A stretch of DNA of 64,000 nt from Bacillota bacterium (GCA_023409265.1 JAEYHZ010000014.1:248001-312000); one strand, 5' to 3'; shown: positions 39,318-52,492, numbered from the stretch's first letter. The notes: generated by a model not told the origin, from the sequence alone. Numbers and translations: made by a program.

Positions 39318-41105
39318 TTACTGGTTTTTAGTCAATTCATATACTTCTTTAGCATGATCCTTGTTCCACTTAACAACTTCATCGTAGCCAAGACCTCTTG
39401 CCTTCTTATCCATTTCCTTGAATAACTGATCGAAGTGTGCCTGGTCTTTAGCAAATATCAGCTTCCATGAGTACTGCTTGACTACTGTAGCAACCTGACC
39501 CTGTTTCTGGATCAGCTGGTTAGGTCTTGTTTCAGCAGCCTTTCCTGTGAATACAGGCTTTTTAAGAACATAAAGCTTATTCTTTATAGTGTATTCTTTA
39601 GCAGTCAACGCACCGCCCATAGCATCTCTCCAGCTTTGAACAAGCTTGGTCGGGTTGTCTTTCAGGTATGAGGTCCACAGACGATAGTCGTATGCTTCAC
39701 CAGTGGCACTGTTTGTAGCATTTCTGTTTACATTTTCAAAATTCATCTGGTTCTGGCCATCTTTAAAGGTTCCGCCCCCAAACTCTTCAGGAACATCTAC
39801 AGGATTGTTTGGCAATGCTTTCTTACCGAATTCAGTAAGAACAGGTTTTCCATCCTTCATTTCCCAGGTTAAGCCCTGAGGACCATTGTACAGCGCCATT
39901 ATTCCTTCATCAGTGTACATCCAGTTGATTAATTCCATTATTCTTTCTGGATTTTCGGCTTTTGCACCGATAGAAATTATTCTATCTGCTCCACGTTCAT
40001 TAAAACCATAAGAAACCAGCTTTTGATTTGCCATTGGAACAAACCTGAAACCTTTTCCTGCAGCCTGTCTGTCCTGAGTATCATACATGCTGTCAAGCCA
40101 TGGGAACCAGCAGAACAGCGCCTGACCGTCCTTGTACTTATTCTGTACATCCTCAAATTTCTGTGATATTGAATCAGGGTCAACGAGGCCCATCTGGTTT
40201 GCTTTGAAGTACATCTGTAAGGTCTTGTAGTACCAGCCGTTTGTATCAAGAACATCCTGAGTATCGCCTGTTTCAGGGTTATAGAGGATGAAGCCGCCAT
40301 CGTTGTAGCCATCACCTTCATCATAACCGAATAATCCGGCAAATACCTTGGTATTCATCATCATATTTCCGTCCCAATCCTGCCACATTGTAAATCCATA
40401 AGTCGGTTTACCGCTTTCAGACTTGGGTTCAAGTTCCTGCATTTTCTTAAGAACATTCAACAAGTCATCAGTGGAATTAATAGCAGGCTTGCCAAGTTTC
40501 TCATAGAGATCCCAACGCAAGTCGGACTGGTAAGTCATGTATTCACCTTCTGAAGAACCTGAAGGCATGTTTGCTGCTGAATATCCCAAGCCGTATACTG
40601 CCTTGCCTTCACCAAAGTTAATCTTGTTCTTATCAATTGCTTTTGAATAGTTTTTTGCTATATCTTTACCGTAATTGTCGAGTAATCCATTCTGAGTCCA
40701 GTCAAGTAACGCTTTGCCTTTTAGAGCGTCCTGCCATTTGTTATCGGTATCGCTGCCAAAAATTACGATATCGCCAAGGTCTCCAGATGCCATCATTGTA
40801 GCAAATTTCGTATCTCCACCTTCAACATTGGAAGCGATCATGTTCATTTCAATGTTAAATTTGTCCTTTACAATTTTTGCATACCAGCCTGTTTGTTCAC
40901 CAGCTTTGTTACCCAGCAATGTGAAAACATCAATCTTATACAATTCTTTTTCAGCTGTTTTTGAATCAGTAGCCGATGAACTTGTCGAACCTGATGCAGC
41001 TGTACTGTCCCCACTGCTGCCTGAACTTCCGCATGCAGACATACTTATTGCAAGTGAAACTGCAAGTCCTAGCGGAATCAACCTCTTTAGAAGTTTACCT
41101 TTCAT
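39318..41105 (-). CDS. Sugar-binding lipoprotein (LipO-like)
   Basis: A 595-residue extracellular solute-binding lipoprotein with lipobox SMSAC (Cys25), a Ser/Gly/Thr linker to about residue 50, and a large two-lobe fold. It is longer than most CUT1 binding proteins, as in the LipO class used with LplB/YtcP permeases for oligosaccharides, including aldouronates in related bacteria. Strong GGGGAGG site. It is the last gene of the 43178-39318 importer group (LplB, YtcP, lipoprotein), upstream of which is the YesN/YesM pair. The hemicellulose setting suggests an oligosaccharide ligand; this is inference. Confidence 0.92.
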   Translation of the reverse strand: MKGKLLKRLIPLGLAVSLAISMSACGSSGSSGDSTAASGSTSSSATDSKTAEKELYKIDVFTLLGNKAGEQTGWYAKIVKDKFNIEMNMIASNVEGGDTKFATMMASGDLGDIVIFGSDTDNKWQDALKGKALLDWTQNGLLDNYGKDIAKNYSKAIDKNKINFGEGKAVYGLGYSAANMPSGSSEGEYMTYQSDLRWDLYEKLGKPAINSTDDLLNVLKKMQELEPKSESGKPTYGFTMWQDWDGNMMMNTKVFAGLFGYDEGDGYNDGGFILYNPETGDTQDVLDTNGWYYKTLQMYFKANQMGLVDPDSISQKFEDVQNKYKDGQALFCWFPWLDSMYDTQDRQAAGKGFRFVPMANQKLVSYGFNERGADRIISIGAKAENPERIMELINWMYTDEGIMALYNGPQGLTWEMKDGKPVLTEFGKKALPNNPVDVPEEFGGGTFKDGQNQMNFENVNRNATNSATGEAYDYRLWTSYLKDNPTKLVQSWRDAMGGALTAKEYTIKNKLYVLKKPVFTGKAAETRPNQLIQKQGQVATVVKQYSWKLIFAKDQAHFDQLFKEMDKKARGLGYDEVVKWNKDHAKEVYELTKNQ

Positions 41106-41176
41106 AACTTACCTCCCCTAAAATTATATGTTTATATTTATACCTCAGGATTTTCCTTGAGGCTGGAACACTGGTA

Positions 41177-42079
41177 TTATCCCTTTACTGCACCCATCAT
41201 TATTCCCTTAACAAAGAATCTCTGGAAGAATGGGTAGACTAATAATATTGGTCCAACAACAATCATTGATACAGTCATTCGAACTGAAGTTGCCGTCTGG
41301 GCTGTGGCAAGATTGCCCATATCCATTTTACCGCCGGTACTCTTTATCAAAGAGGCCAGTGAAGTTGCTTCATTCAGGTATCTGAACAACAGTAACTGGA
41401 GCGTGTAAAGCTTTGTATCCGTCATAAGGAACAAGGTATCTGTGAAGGAGTTCCACTGTCCTACCGCTGCAAAAACTGCAATTGTAGCCAATATTGGTGT
41501 ACACAGTGGAAGTACTATCCTTGCAAATACGGTAAAATATCCTGCTCCGTCTATTTCGGCAGATTCCTGCAGTGCCGGTGGTATTGATTCAACAAAGGTT
41601 TTAACAAGTATAATATAGAAGGGTGAAACTATTGTTGGCAGTATATACGCCAGAAAGTTATTTGTAAGTTTCAGATTCATCATTGTAATGAACCATGGCA
41701 GTATGCCCGCATTAAAGTACATGGTTATTACCAGATATCTGTACCAGAATTTTCTCCCCCACATTTCCTGCTTGGTAAAAAGAAAACCTAAAAATGCAGA
41801 AGCAATAACTGTAAGCACTGTTCCTATTACTGTTCTTAACAGCGACACAACAGCTGCATTTCCAAGACCTTTTAACTGTAAAACCTGAATATAATTTGAA
41901 AAATGCACACCCTTGGGTATTAATGTAACCAAACCCCTGTTACTTAAGTCATTATTACTGATAGTATTGATTAAAAGATAATAGAAAGGCAGTACGCACA
42001 ACAGGGTAAAAACTGCATAAAACATATAGTTGAATGTATTAAATGTAATATCTCCGGCTTTAAGTTTTTTTATTTTCAT
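41177..42079 (-). CDS. YtcP-type sugar ABC transporter permease
   Basis: A 300-residue six-helix permease with coupling loop LQESAEIDGAGYFTVFARIVLPLCTP and the family ending FFVKGIMMGAVKG. I start it at 42079, after GGAGGCAAT; the frame opens 13 codons earlier. It lies between the LplB-type permease and the lipoprotein gene. The upstream gap of 166 bases contains a degenerate tandem array derived from the end of the LplB-type gene. Confidence 0.92.
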   Translation of the reverse strand: MKIKKLKAGDITFNTFNYMFYAVFTLLCVLPFYYLLINTISNNDLSNRGLVTLIPKGVHFSNYIQVLQLKGLGNAAVVSLLRTVIGTVLTVIASAFLGFLFTKQEMWGRKFWYRYLVITMYFNAGILPWFITMMNLKLTNNFLAYILPTIVSPFYIILVKTFVESIPPALQESAEIDGAGYFTVFARIVLPLCTPILATIAVFAAVGQWNSFTDTLFLMTDTKLYTLQLLLFRYLNEATSLASLIKSTGGKMDMGNLATAQTATSVRMTVSMIVVGPILLVYPFFQRFFVKGIMMGAVKG

Positions 42080-42173
42080 ATTGCCTCCATGTTCCGCAGT
42101 GCCTGATAAGTTTAACAAATGGCGCTTGCGGGCTTTTTAAATGCTTGAAATTCTCAATGTATGCTTCCGCAAA

Positions 42174-42263
42174 AATTATTGATTCTCCGTTAAATTCTTG
42201 ATTATCCGTTAATTATCAATTTACCGTTAAATTACTGATTCACCATTAAATTATTGATTCACC
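42174..42263. repeat. Degenerate tandem array on the LplB-type gene 3' end
   Basis: Five units of 18-19 bp, minus-strand consensus GGTGAATCAATAATTTAAC. The first unit encodes the last residues and stop of the permease (GESII, then TAA); the other four follow in the gap, each diverged by a few bases. Confidence 0.8.
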
Positions 42264-43178
42264 ACGGAACAGTTTTGACATTCTGTTAGCTATGAACAGC
42301 AGGAATACACTGACAATGGATTTAAGCATACTAACAGCTGTAGCAAGCGAGAAATTGGTGCCAAGCATACCGATGTTATAAACATACAAGTCAAGTACTT
42401 CTATATGATCCTTATTAACCTGGTTTTGGAATACGTAATACTGTTCCATACCATTGTTAATGAAATTGGCTATTGAAAGCAGAAGTATAACGAAATAAGT
42501 TGACATAATACCAGGAACAGTTATATGCCAGATCATCCTGAATCTTCCGGCACCGTCAACCTTTGCCGCTTCGTACAATTCCTGATCAATACCGGCTATG
42601 GCAGCCAGGTACATTATGGCTCCCCAGCCAAGCCCTTTCCACGTACTCCATAATATCATTGACAGCCAGGTATGACTGTCAGAGGCAAGGAAGTTAATAC
42701 CTCTATCAACAAAACCAAACTGCATGAGCAATCTGTTTATAAGTCCGCCGTCGGTTGAAAACAAGGTAAACGCAACGGAATACACCAGAACCCAGCTTAT
42801 GAAGTTTGGCAGTGTTGTTAATATCTGAACGACTTTTTTAAACCATTCTGTCTTGATTTCCACAAGAAAAATTGCAAACATTACCGGAAGTATTGATGTA
42901 ATAATACCCAAAGTGCTCATGGCTATGGTATTCTTCAGAACACGCAGCACTTCAGCTACCTGGGTAGGGTTTGATACCATGGAAGTAAACCACTGCAATC
43001 CCACAAATTCATTATCTTTCAAAGGGATACCCGGTCTGTAGTCAAAAAATGAGTAAATCCAACCGTAAAGCGGCATATAGGAAAAAATAAATGTTAGAAC
43101 AAGAAATGGAAATGCCATAAAAAATAATTTGTATTTGTTGGCAGATTTTTTAGTCGTAGTATTCGGCAATAATTTCAA
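42246..43178 (-). CDS. LplB-type sugar ABC transporter permease
   Basis: A 310-residue six-helix permease with coupling loop LYEAAKVDGAGRFRMIWHITVPGI, paired with the YtcP-type gene downstream. The start is TTG at 43178 after GGGGGTG. It is the first gene of the importer group. The 347-base upstream gap holds a 204-bp repeat element in which the promoter may lie; no clear -35/-10 was found. The stop codon is the first unit of a tandem array. Confidence 0.92.
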   Translation of the reverse strand: MKLLPNTTTKKSANKYKLFFMAFPFLVLTFIFSYMPLYGWIYSFFDYRPGIPLKDNEFVGLQWFTSMVSNPTQVAEVLRVLKNTIAMSTLGIITSILPVMFAIFLVEIKTEWFKKVVQILTTLPNFISWVLVYSVAFTLFSTDGGLINRLLMQFGFVDRGINFLASDSHTWLSMILWSTWKGLGWGAIMYLAAIAGIDQELYEAAKVDGAGRFRMIWHITVPGIMSTYFVILLLSIANFINNGMEQYYVFQNQVNKDHIEVLDLYVYNIGMLGTNFSLATAVSMLKSIVSVFLLFIANRMSKLFRGESII

Positions 43179-43246
43179 AAAAGCACCCCCGTTTTTTTAT
43201 TAAGCGCCTGTTTAACCTCTTAGAGCACAGAGTTGGATTAGTAAGC

Positions 43247-43450
43247 TAGAGTCCTTAATAACACACGATTTTGAAGCGAGGGATTTTTGATGGCGCAAGG
43301 CGGAGGAAGGCGCAATAATTGTTTTATTGCAACGAAGTACTGCGAAGCAGTACTTTTCGACAACGCTGCGATATCGGAAAATAACCGTTTCAAAAAATGG
43401 GAGGTTATTGTTTTAAGATCCCTTGCATGAAAAATCATAAATAGACTCTA
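43247..43450. mobile_element. 204-bp MITE-like element with TAGAGTC ends
   Basis: Terminal inverted repeats TAGAGTC / GACTCTA, with broken pairing further in (AGGGAT / ATCCCT, GATTTTT / AAAAATC). Its core 43296-43333 is 35 of 38 identical to the reverse complement of 34094-34131, though the ends differ from that family. An internal GAAGTACTGCGAAGCAGTACTT hairpin is also present. Non-coding. It fills most of the gap between yesN and the LplB-type gene. Confidence 0.7.
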
Positions 43451-43525
43451 TACACACATTTTAATAACATAAGGGGGGAATGTATATAAAAAAAAGCAAC
43501 GATTTGTTTTGAAAAACAAATGACT

Positions 43526-45178
43526 TTATATTTCAAAATCAGGGTTTTCCATAATCAGCTTTTGATATTCACCGGGTGCAATACCATAAAGGTTTTTAAA
43601 TACAGTACAGAAATAGGAGGCATTGGGTATGCCAACCTTATTGGCTACGGTGTTTATCCTCTCGCTTGGAAGCTTCAGCAGCTCTTTGGCTTTTTCCATC
43701 CTGAACTCACTGATATAATCATTAATGGAATTACCGGTATGCTTCTTAAACATTTGTCCCAGATAATTAGGAGACAAATACACTTCGGATGCAATTACCT
43801 TGAGATTTATATCATTTGCATACTTATTATCAATAATTTTTAAGACATTTTTTATTATTTGCTCATCTTTACTGAGTTTCTTCAGCCCTATACTATTTAT
43901 TGCATTTTTTATATAACTGCTGATTTCTTCTTTAATAACCCTTATGTCGGGCAGGTATTCCATTTTTCCGTAAACACTGTACTTTTCAAAATCCGACTGC
44001 TCACCTGAGGAATTTAAATTGTAGAGCAGAACAAAAATATCATTTACAGTACTCTGGAGTATGTTTGTTACCATATCGAGGCTGACACCCTTACAGGAAT
44101 GAATATGCTGAAAGAGCTCCTCCAGCATAGATTGCGCCCTATCCTCATCCATGGCTCTTATGGAGTGTATAAGCTGCTTTGAGTAAAAATTGCTCCGTAT
44201 TAAAAATTCGCTTGCATCGTTGCTAAACTTATCATACATCGCTTCAAGGTTATGGGAAACTTCAACACCCATGCTTCCCCAAAAAGCGAAGAACTCAAGC
44301 GTGCGTCTGGCCTGAAGATAGGATTGTCTTATGTTGATCACCGAGTTAACACCTTCTCCTATCCCCGCAAGCATATCTGTTTTATATTTGCTGCTGATGG
44401 TTTTAACCAAATTATTCATTTCTGCTTCCAGATAATCTATACTTACATTACAGAAACCAAATACAATTTCATTGAGCCCTGCATTACTTAAGGAGAAGAC
44501 CCTGCTGTTTTTTACTGACTGCTCAATCTCCTCCAGAATATTTGCTGCATCCCAATAAGGTTCCTTATTTAAAGGAGCTTCCTGTATATACCTTCCGCTT
44601 TCGGCATCCTTAAGCTTTATAACGGCAACCGTATAGGTGTCGTCGAGTTTAGTCTCAATACCGAAAGCATTAAAATTTCTCTGTATTTCGTTTTCATTGT
44701 AATTGCCTTCAAGCAGATTAGTAAAGAAGGCTTGTCTGGTTATAGTTATATTCTGATTTATTATATCGTTGAAATTATTCTCAAGCTCTGTTCTTTTTCT
44801 TTCCTTTTTACAGTCGCTTACTACCTTTTCGATTACCTCTGCCATTTCCTCTTCTTCACAATTTTTAAGAATATAGCCGTTAGCATTGAAGCTTATTGCT
44901 TCTTTTGCGTATACAAAGTCATCATAACCGGTCAAAATTATTATTTTTGTATCGGGCAATTTTTCCTTAATCTTCTTAGACATGAGAATGCCATCCATTC
45001 CAGGCATTTTAATGTCAGTTATTATAATGTCGGGGCGAATTTTCAGAGCCTGCTCCAAACCCTCTATGCCATTGCAGGCAGTTCCGGCAATGGATATCTG
45101 GTAGCTTTTCCAATCTATAAAATCAACCAGGCCCTCTCTTTCCCATCTTTCATCCTCGACAATAAGCAATTTAAACAA
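43526..45178 (-). CDS. YesN-type response regulator with AraC output
   Basis: 550 residues: an N-terminal receiver (1-120) with Asp9/Asp10-region acids, phospho-acceptor Asp55 in IIITDIKMPGMDG and Lys in YAKEAI/LKN; a long central region (about 130-430) of the YesN kind; and two AraC helix-turn-helix units at the C-terminus (NLKVIASEVYLSPNYLGQMFK, INTVANKVGIPNASYFCTVFK). The start is TTG at 45178 after GGAGGG. It is 31 bases downstream of the YesM-type kinase. It likely activates the LplB/YtcP/lipoprotein genes that follow it. Confidence 0.93.
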   Translation of the reverse strand: MFKLLIVEDERWEREGLVDFIDWKSYQISIAGTACNGIEGLEQALKIRPDIIITDIKMPGMDGILMSKKIKEKLPDTKIIILTGYDDFVYAKEAISFNANGYILKNCEEEEMAEVIEKVVSDCKKERKRTELENNFNDIINQNITITRQAFFTNLLEGNYNENEIQRNFNAFGIETKLDDTYTVAVIKLKDAESGRYIQEAPLNKEPYWDAANILEEIEQSVKNSRVFSLSNAGLNEIVFGFCNVSIDYLEAEMNNLVKTISSKYKTDMLAGIGEGVNSVINIRQSYLQARRTLEFFAFWGSMGVEVSHNLEAMYDKFSNDASEFLIRSNFYSKQLIHSIRAMDEDRAQSMLEELFQHIHSCKGVSLDMVTNILQSTVNDIFVLLYNLNSSGEQSDFEKYSVYGKMEYLPDIRVIKEEISSYIKNAINSIGLKKLSKDEQIIKNVLKIIDNKYANDINLKVIASEVYLSPNYLGQMFKKHTGNSINDYISEFRMEKAKELLKLPSERINTVANKVGIPNASYFCTVFKNLYGIAPGEYQKLIMENPDFEI

Positions 45179-45209
45179 AACTTTCCCTCCTCATTAAAAA
45201 AACATAACC

Positions 45210-47006
45210 CTATCTTGACTGTATATCAAAGCTTTTACTAATGGCTATTGATATGGATGTTCCTATTCCCGGCCTGCTGAATATTTCAAAAACACAGGCC
45301 TTCCCATAGTATGCCTTCAGCCTTTCCATAATGTTTTTGATGGCATAACCGCTACCCTTTGATCTTTCGATCCTGCCCTCCAAAATATCCTGCAGGGCGG
45401 AATTATCCATTCCTACACCATCATCAATTATTTGAAAAATGATATTGTCCTCATCCTCATCAACACTGATAATAATGGTTCCGTGCTGAAGCTTTGGTTC
45501 GATACCGTGATTAATAGCATTTTCAACAATGGGCTGAAGAATGTTTTTCACTATTTTATAGTCATACATTGAATCCTTGATTTTATATACTACATCAAAT
45601 GCATTTTCAAAACGCACTTTCTGAATAAACAGATATGAGCTTACCATATCGAGTTCTTCCTTTACCGAGATAAGCCGGACCCCTTTACTTAAAACCAAAC
45701 GGTAGAATTTTGTGAGTGCGTTGGATATCTTTACTATCTGTCCCGGATCTCCTTTTCTGGCAATCCATGATATAGTGGCAAGAGTATTGTACAGGAAATG
45801 AGGATTTATTTGCGCCTCAAGGGCTTTTAGCTCTGCTTCCCTTTCCAGCAGCTGTATCTTGTATACCGTCTCGACCAAATCGTGCATTCGTCCTGTCATA
45901 TGGTTAAAGTTCAATGCCAGTTCACCGAATTCATCGGTAGTATCAACGGGAACTGATACATCCAGATTTCCCTCTCTTACCCTTTTCATTGCTTTAACCA
46001 GCTTCCTTATCCTGCTTAAAAGTGCAGAAGTAATGAAATATATGACTATTCCCAGAACCAAAGCCGATATCAGCAGCACAGAGACAATCTGCTTCAAGGA
46101 GTTGGTGTAGTTGCTGTTGAAATTCTTAACTGGAAAAATCCCTACTACACTACATCCGATTTCCTCAACAGGAATGCTTATTACTATGGCATCCTCACCA
46201 TTTACCCTGGTAATCCTGCTCTGTCTGGTTTTTCCCTGATAGTCCATATAACCGCTGGCTGATATGTTCTTTCTATACAGCTCAGACAGATTATTGGAAA
46301 CAATCTGATTTTTTTCATCTACAATAAAAACTTTACCCAGCTTACTTACCACCGGGTCCCGGAGCATGTCAAAAAGAACGTCCTCCCTTATCTCAATTTC
46401 CAGTAAACCCACCTGTTTCTGATAATTGGTGGTATGCATAATTCTATTATAAGAGAACACCTTAATGTTTCTGGAATAAACGCTGGGAGTATAAACCACA
46501 GCATTATGAGAACTGATCCAACCGTTTTTACCCGGCATGCTTTCAACCATTGAATTATACAGCTCCGTTGAATTCTTCTTACTTGCACTGTAATAGCTGT
46601 TCAGCTTTTCCGTAAATATAATCTCATTGGTATACACTCTGATCGAATAGATAGAGTTATTCTGTATGAGAATATTTTTCATCAATGGTGAAAAGGTAAA
46701 CTGATAATCCTGAAGCTTTAAGCTTTCAGTGTCATAATCAGTATCCAGGAAGTCAGTAAACTCCTTATTATATGCCAGAATGTTTGAAACATTCTCTATT
46801 ACCTTCTGCTTTTCAATAATACTTGCCTTGGTCTGCATCAAATTCTGTTCCATAACCAATCTGGCCTGCACAATGGAAGTTTCGGACATCTCCTTGTACA
46901 TATAGATACCTGCCAGAATAACAGCTATCATCAGAATAGATATATATGCAGAAACAAACTTTGTTCTTACACTCAGGTTTTTAAAAAAGTACAATAGCTG
47001 TTTCAA
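45210..47006 (-). CDS. YesM-type sensor histidine kinase
   Basis: About 598 residues: membrane helices at about 17-35 and 308-327 with an extracellular sensor region between; HAMP; His_kinase motif AQINPHFLYNTLATISW (His near 398); GHKL ATPase with QPIVENAINHGI, DDGVGMD and GSGYAIKNIMERL. It partners the YesN-type regulator downstream. I place the start at TTG 47006 (GGAG eight bases upstream); an ATG at 47012 is also in frame but sits only two bases from the GGAG. Its promoter must lie in or beyond the palindromic element at 47027-47230. Confidence 0.92.
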   Translation of the reverse strand: MKQLLYFFKNLSVRTKFVSAYISILMIAVILAGIYMYKEMSETSIVQARLVMEQNLMQTKASIIEKQKVIENVSNILAYNKEFTDFLDTDYDTESLKLQDYQFTFSPLMKNILIQNNSIYSIRVYTNEIIFTEKLNSYYSASKKNSTELYNSMVESMPGKNGWISSHNAVVYTPSVYSRNIKVFSYNRIMHTTNYQKQVGLLEIEIREDVLFDMLRDPVVSKLGKVFIVDEKNQIVSNNLSELYRKNISASGYMDYQGKTRQSRITRVNGEDAIVISIPVEEIGCSVVGIFPVKNFNSNYTNSLKQIVSVLLISALVLGIVIYFITSALLSRIRKLVKAMKRVREGNLDVSVPVDTTDEFGELALNFNHMTGRMHDLVETVYKIQLLEREAELKALEAQINPHFLYNTLATISWIARKGDPGQIVKISNALTKFYRLVLSKGVRLISVKEELDMVSSYLFIQKVRFENAFDVVYKIKDSMYDYKIVKNILQPIVENAINHGIEPKLQHGTIIISVDEDEDNIIFQIIDDGVGMDNSALQDILEGRIERSKGSGYAIKNIMERLKAYYGKACVFEIFSRPGIGTSISIAISKSFDIQSR

Positions 47007-47026
47007 GACCATTTCTCCAATCTTTG

Positions 47027-47230
47027 AGCCTGTTTAGTATCCCATTGCACTCGCCATTTGGGCAGAGGAGAGCATAAAATTGCTTTAATGCAAAAAAATT
47101 TAACTTTTATTTTTATTTTCCCATAAACCCGTGTGCAATTTCAAGCTTTTCCAACCATTTACAGACGGCTAAGTTGACAAGATAGAGTTTTTTGCTATAA
47201 AATCAAGGAACAAAGCACACTAAATAGGCT
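47027..47230. mobile_element. 204-bp MITE-like element in the yesM-deoR divergent gap
   Basis: Ends AGCCTGTTTAGT / ACTAAATAGGCT (11 of 12 complementary). The left 30 bases match the 32.9-kb element's end at 29 of 30, and AAAAAAATTTAAC inside is also shared. The middle differs from that copy. It spans nearly the whole region between two divergent regulatory genes, so their promoters are likely inside it. Confidence 0.75.
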
Positions 47231-47250
47231 GTTAATTGATGGAGAGGTTT

Positions 47251-48015
47251 ATGTTAAAAGATGAACGTCAAAAACAGATTCTGAATATACTAAGATCCAA
47301 CGGGCATGTAGTAATAGATGAGTTATGCCAGATATTTAATGTGTCAAATATGACCATACGGCGTGATCTGGACGAAATGGAAGCCCAGGAACAGCTTATC
47401 CGCTCTCACGGAGGTGCTTTGCTGCCGGATACAGACATTCTTATTGAAAATCCCTTCTACTTAAGGTTGGATCAGAATAGGGAAAGAAAGAAGGCTATTG
47501 CAGCGGCAGCAGCAGGATTTCTTTCCAACGGGCAGAAAATATTCATCGGTTCGGGAACCACCACATATTATCTGATACAAAAAATGGATAATTCAAAAAA
47601 ATTACTGGTAGTTACTGATGCCATAAATATATCACAGGAGCTTGTAAACCGCTCAGCTATCTCCGTTCTACAGATTGGAGGAGACATCCGTTCAAACACG
47701 CTTTCGGCTACAGGCGTTTTTGCCGAAAATATGATAAGACAGTTCAGATTTAAATATTCTTTTATGGGAGTTACCGGAATCGGGTGTGATGGACAGCTAT
47801 ATGTAGGAAGTGTAGCTCAACTTAGCAATTATCAGGCTGTATTGGCTTGTTCAGAGCATTTGGTTATACTTGCCGACAGTTCCAAGCTCGGGCATGAGGA
47901 TTTTATAAGCGTTGGCAAATTGTCAGACAAATTTACCCTGGTAACAAATTCTGACGCCGATAGTGATTTGATTAATTCCTATAAGGATTTAGGCACAAAT
48001 GTGGTTTTATCATAA
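47251..48015 (+). CDS. DeoR-family transcriptional regulator
   Basis: 254 residues. The winged helix-turn-helix is HVVIDELCQIFNVSNMTIRRDLDEMEAQEQLIRSHGGALL (about 20-60), followed by a DeoRC sugar-phosphate-sensing domain with KIFIGSGTTTYYLIQKM and VILADSSKLGHEDF. I start it at 47251 with GGAG; the frame opens five codons earlier at a TTG. It is divergent from the YesM kinase and convergent with the beta-galactosidase gene. The target genes are not evident. Confidence 0.92.
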   Translation: MLKDERQKQILNILRSNGHVVIDELCQIFNVSNMTIRRDLDEMEAQEQLIRSHGGALLPDTDILIENPFYLRLDQNRERKKAIAAAAAGFLSNGQKIFIGSGTTTYYLIQKMDNSKKLLVVTDAINISQELVNRSAISVLQIGGDIRSNTLSATGVFAENMIRQFRFKYSFMGVTGIGCDGQLYVGSVAQLSNYQAVLACSEHLVILADSSKLGHEDFISVGKLSDKFTLVTNSDADSDLINSYKDLGTNVVLS

Positions 48016-48096
48016 TTTAAATCCGGTATCCCGTATTTCATTTTCTAGGGAACAAACTGGTTTCTGATAAATAAAATTTACCGTTTATATATAAAT

Positions 48097-48140
48097 AAGG
48101 GCTGGTTTTCAAAAACAAAAGTTTTTGAAAACCAGCCCTT
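48097..48140. terminator. Terminator behind the DeoR gene
   Basis: A perfect 20-bp stem, AAGGGCTGGTTTTCAAAAAC and its complement, with a 4-base AAAA loop. It stands between convergent deoR and beta-galactosidase genes. Confidence 0.85.
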
Positions 48141-48156
48141 ATAACGCATCAGCTAA

Positions 48157-48189
48157 GAGAGGGTTTTTCGGTTGTAGAAAAATTTTCTC
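48157..48189 (-). terminator. Hairpin behind the beta-galactosidase gene
   Basis: On the minus strand GAGA...TTTTTC-TACAACC-GAAAAA...TCTC. It shares the TTTTTC/GAAAAA core and nearly the same 7-base loop with 5180-5208. It probably ends the GH2 transcript. Confidence 0.55.
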
Positions 48190-48208
48190 AGCCTTTGTTA
48201 TAATTTCC

Positions 48209-51655
<3,447 letters not shown>

Positions 51656-52492
51656 ATGATAAACATATCGGGCTACGTCACAGATGCGGACGAAGATATT
51701 GTCGACAGCAAGAACTTTTTATCTGTAAACAGCTGCGGCTACTACAAGCTGGCTAAGCTCTCCTCCTTTGAAACCAGCCGTCCCGGAGGAAGGTCGGATT
51801 ATCAGCTTCTTTACGTGGCCAAGGGTACTGCAGATTTTAAAATTGACGGAGAGCTTATGACCATGGAAGAAGGCTCTGCTGTTATTTATTTTCCCCATCA
51901 GCCCCAGTATTACAATTATCGCCTGGAAAATAATCCGGAAGTATACTGGCTCCATTTTTCAGGCACCCAGGTGGAGACTTATCTTAAAAGTTTGGATTTT
52001 GTAAACGGCTCTCTGTTCAATGTGGGAATTAAGAATGAGTATATCCCCATATTTGAGAAAATTATAAGAGAACTTCAGGTAAGGAGAAAATGCTTTTTCG
52101 AGCTGTCAAACCTTTATGCTCTGGAGCTCCTGTCCCTTATGTCCAGAAACATGTCCGAGGGAAGCTCCAATATCTACCGGATAAATGAACAGCTGCAGAA
52201 TATTATTGAACTGATGAATAAAAGTTTTCCGCAAAAACAAAGTGTGACGGAGTATGCAAAATTGTGCAATATGAGTACGTGTTGGTTCATAAATTGTTTC
52301 AGAACCTACACAGGTATGACTCCACAGCAGTATATAACAGATATCAGAGTTGCAAAAGCAAAAGAGCTCCTATCCTACTCCTCATTCAACATTTCCGAAA
52401 TAGCATCAATTGTAGGATATGACAATCCCTTTTATTTCAGCAGAATCTTTAAGAAAAATACAGGCCAGTCACCCAGAGAATACAGAAAATAA
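51656..52492 (+). CDS. AraC-family transcriptional regulator
   Basis: 278 residues. An N-terminal cupin with RPGGRSDYQLLYVAKGTADFKI and GSAVIYFPHQPQYYNY, then two C-terminal helix-turn-helix units (about 180-278): SVTEYAKLCNMSTCWFINCFR and NISEIASIVGYDNPFYFSRIFKK. The ribosome site AAAGGAG is strong. It is divergent from the GH2 gene, and 24 bases convergent with the GH3 gene. It probably activates one or both neighbouring sugar units. Confidence 0.92.
   Translation: MINISGYVTDADEDIVDSKNFLSVNSCGYYKLAKLSSFETSRPGGRSDYQLLYVAKGTADFKIDGELMTMEEGSAVIYFPHQPQYYNYRLENNPEVYWLHFSGTQVETYLKSLDFVNGSLFNVGIKNEYIPIFEKIIRELQVRRKCFFELSNLYALELLSLMSRNMSEGSSNIYRINEQLQNIIELMNKSFPQKQSVTEYAKLCNMSTCWFINCFRTYTGMTPQQYITDIRVAKAKELLSYSSFNISEIASIVGYDNPFYFSRIFKKNTGQSPREYRK

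Noticed and set aside
43356..43362. TGTCGAA (Spo0A-type box) on the minus strand before the LplB-type gene
   Set aside because: A single heptamer inside a repeat element; such heptamers are expected several times by chance in the window.
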